DNA from: Rhodothermia bacterium
Lineage (GTDB): Bacteria; Bacteroidota; Rhodothermia; Rhodothermales; JAAAOL01
DNA: 55,033 nt
NCBI GenBank assembly: GCA_030428385.1
Contig: JAUIDY010000029.1
Location: 1 to 55,033 of the forward strand
Direction: 5' to 3'
The translations under genes and the position numbers were made by a program. Positions 54,809-55,033 of this stretch are shown here, in pieces. Every line of letters begins with the position of its first letter. The first letter of the stretch is position 1. The notes below the pieces were generated by a model that made no database searches, had not been told where the DNA came from, and saw only the letters and a list, made by a program, of their open reading frames with translations.

Positions 54809-55033
54809 ATGAAACTCCATCTTTTATCTGCCCTGCTTCTCAGCGTTTTTGTGCTGGCCGGTTTCACCTGGTCGCCCGACAAGGACACCGAGGCACCGAA
54901 GCCATCCGAAACTGCCACCTGGAATATCGACAAGTCCCACTCGCAGGTGGGATTTAAGGTGCGCCACCTTGGCCTGAGCTACGTCGATGGCGAGTTCACC
55001 GACTATGAGGCTTCGGTTTCCTTCGATCCCGCC
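54809..55033 (+). CDS. YceI-like protein (3' part outside window)
   Basis: The first 75 codons of a secreted protein. A signal peptide (HLLSALLLSVFVLAGFTW) precedes a short linker and the YceI start TWNIDKSHSQVGFKVRHLGL, then YVDGEFTDYEASVSF. YceI proteins are lipocalin-like and bind isoprenoids in characterised cases. The gene is cut by the window end. It diverges from the Bat run with palindromes in between. Confidence 0.88.
   Translation, partial: MKLHLLSALLLSVFVLAGFTWSPDKDTEAPKPSETATWNIDKSHSQVGFKVRHLGLSYVDGEFTDYEASVSFDPA

Overview
The window looks like a chromosomal segment of a high-GC member of Rhodothermota or a close relative in the Bacteroidota/FCB group. This is inferred from content: a type IX secretion-type C-terminal domain on a sortilin-like propeller protein, a complete Bat (BatA-BatE) aerotolerance locus, a family B DNA polymerase, a DnaX/YbaB/RecR neighbourhood, many lipoproteins with a clear lipobox, and GC-rich codon use. 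No rRNA, tRNA, transposase, phage gene or CRISPR array was seen. No reference comparison was possible.

Layout. 1-4,620 (minus strand): the 5' part of an SBBP-repeat surface protein, a formylglycine-type sulfatase, about 0.7 kb of non-coding DNA, and an alpha/beta-hydrolase lipoprotein. 4,621-13,979: a STAND ATPase/GNAT/HTH protein (minus) diverges from six plus-strand genes that together make a complete non-phosphorylating L-fucose pathway: FucP importer, L-fucose dehydrogenase, fuconolactonase, L-fuconate dehydratase, 2-keto-3-deoxy-L-fuconate dehydrogenase and a diketo-acid hydrolase. The genes are loosely spaced and dispersed palindromic repeats sit in the gaps. 14,071-17,379: accessory genes including a small Cys protein with a questionable 5' end, a D-glutamate deacylase-like amidohydrolase and a DAPG-hydrolase-like pseudogene broken by a 26-bp tandem duplication. 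17,597-20,998 (minus): a PQQ dehydrogenase-cytochrome fusion, a c-type cytochrome lipoprotein and a DUF1080 lipoprotein.

21,274-27,774 (plus) is housekeeping: EF-P, AccB-AccC, GcvH, GuaA, an LpoA-like binding protein and a GIY-YIG protein. 27,775-28,207 is repeat-rich. 28,208-35,107 holds a CPBP membrane protein, two overlapping CYTH-type genes, a family B polymerase and a secreted propeller protein. 35,395-40,760 holds a cold-shock protein with a structured leader and terminator, a Cu/Zn superoxide dismutase lipoprotein, a lone CcmA-like ATPase, a membrane-anchored trypsin-like protease, a LOG-family protein and RecR. 40,855-44,563 carries YbaB and DnaX, separated by an isochorismatase-like gene and the decayed 3' end of a second copy.

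45,241 down to 44,726 is an RDD membrane protein. 54,539 down to 45,362 is a nine-gene minus-strand run: DUF58 protein, membrane protein, Sir2 deacylase, BatA, BatB, BatC, BatD, BatE and thymidine kinase. No moxR lies beside it inside the window; divergently, across a region with several small palindromes, starts a YceI-like protein cut by the window end.

Most unusual points: the Sir2 gene embedded in the Bat operon, the STAND-GNAT-HTH fusion beside a full fucose pathway, two gene remnants whose decay can be read directly, and several families of intergenic palindromic repeats.
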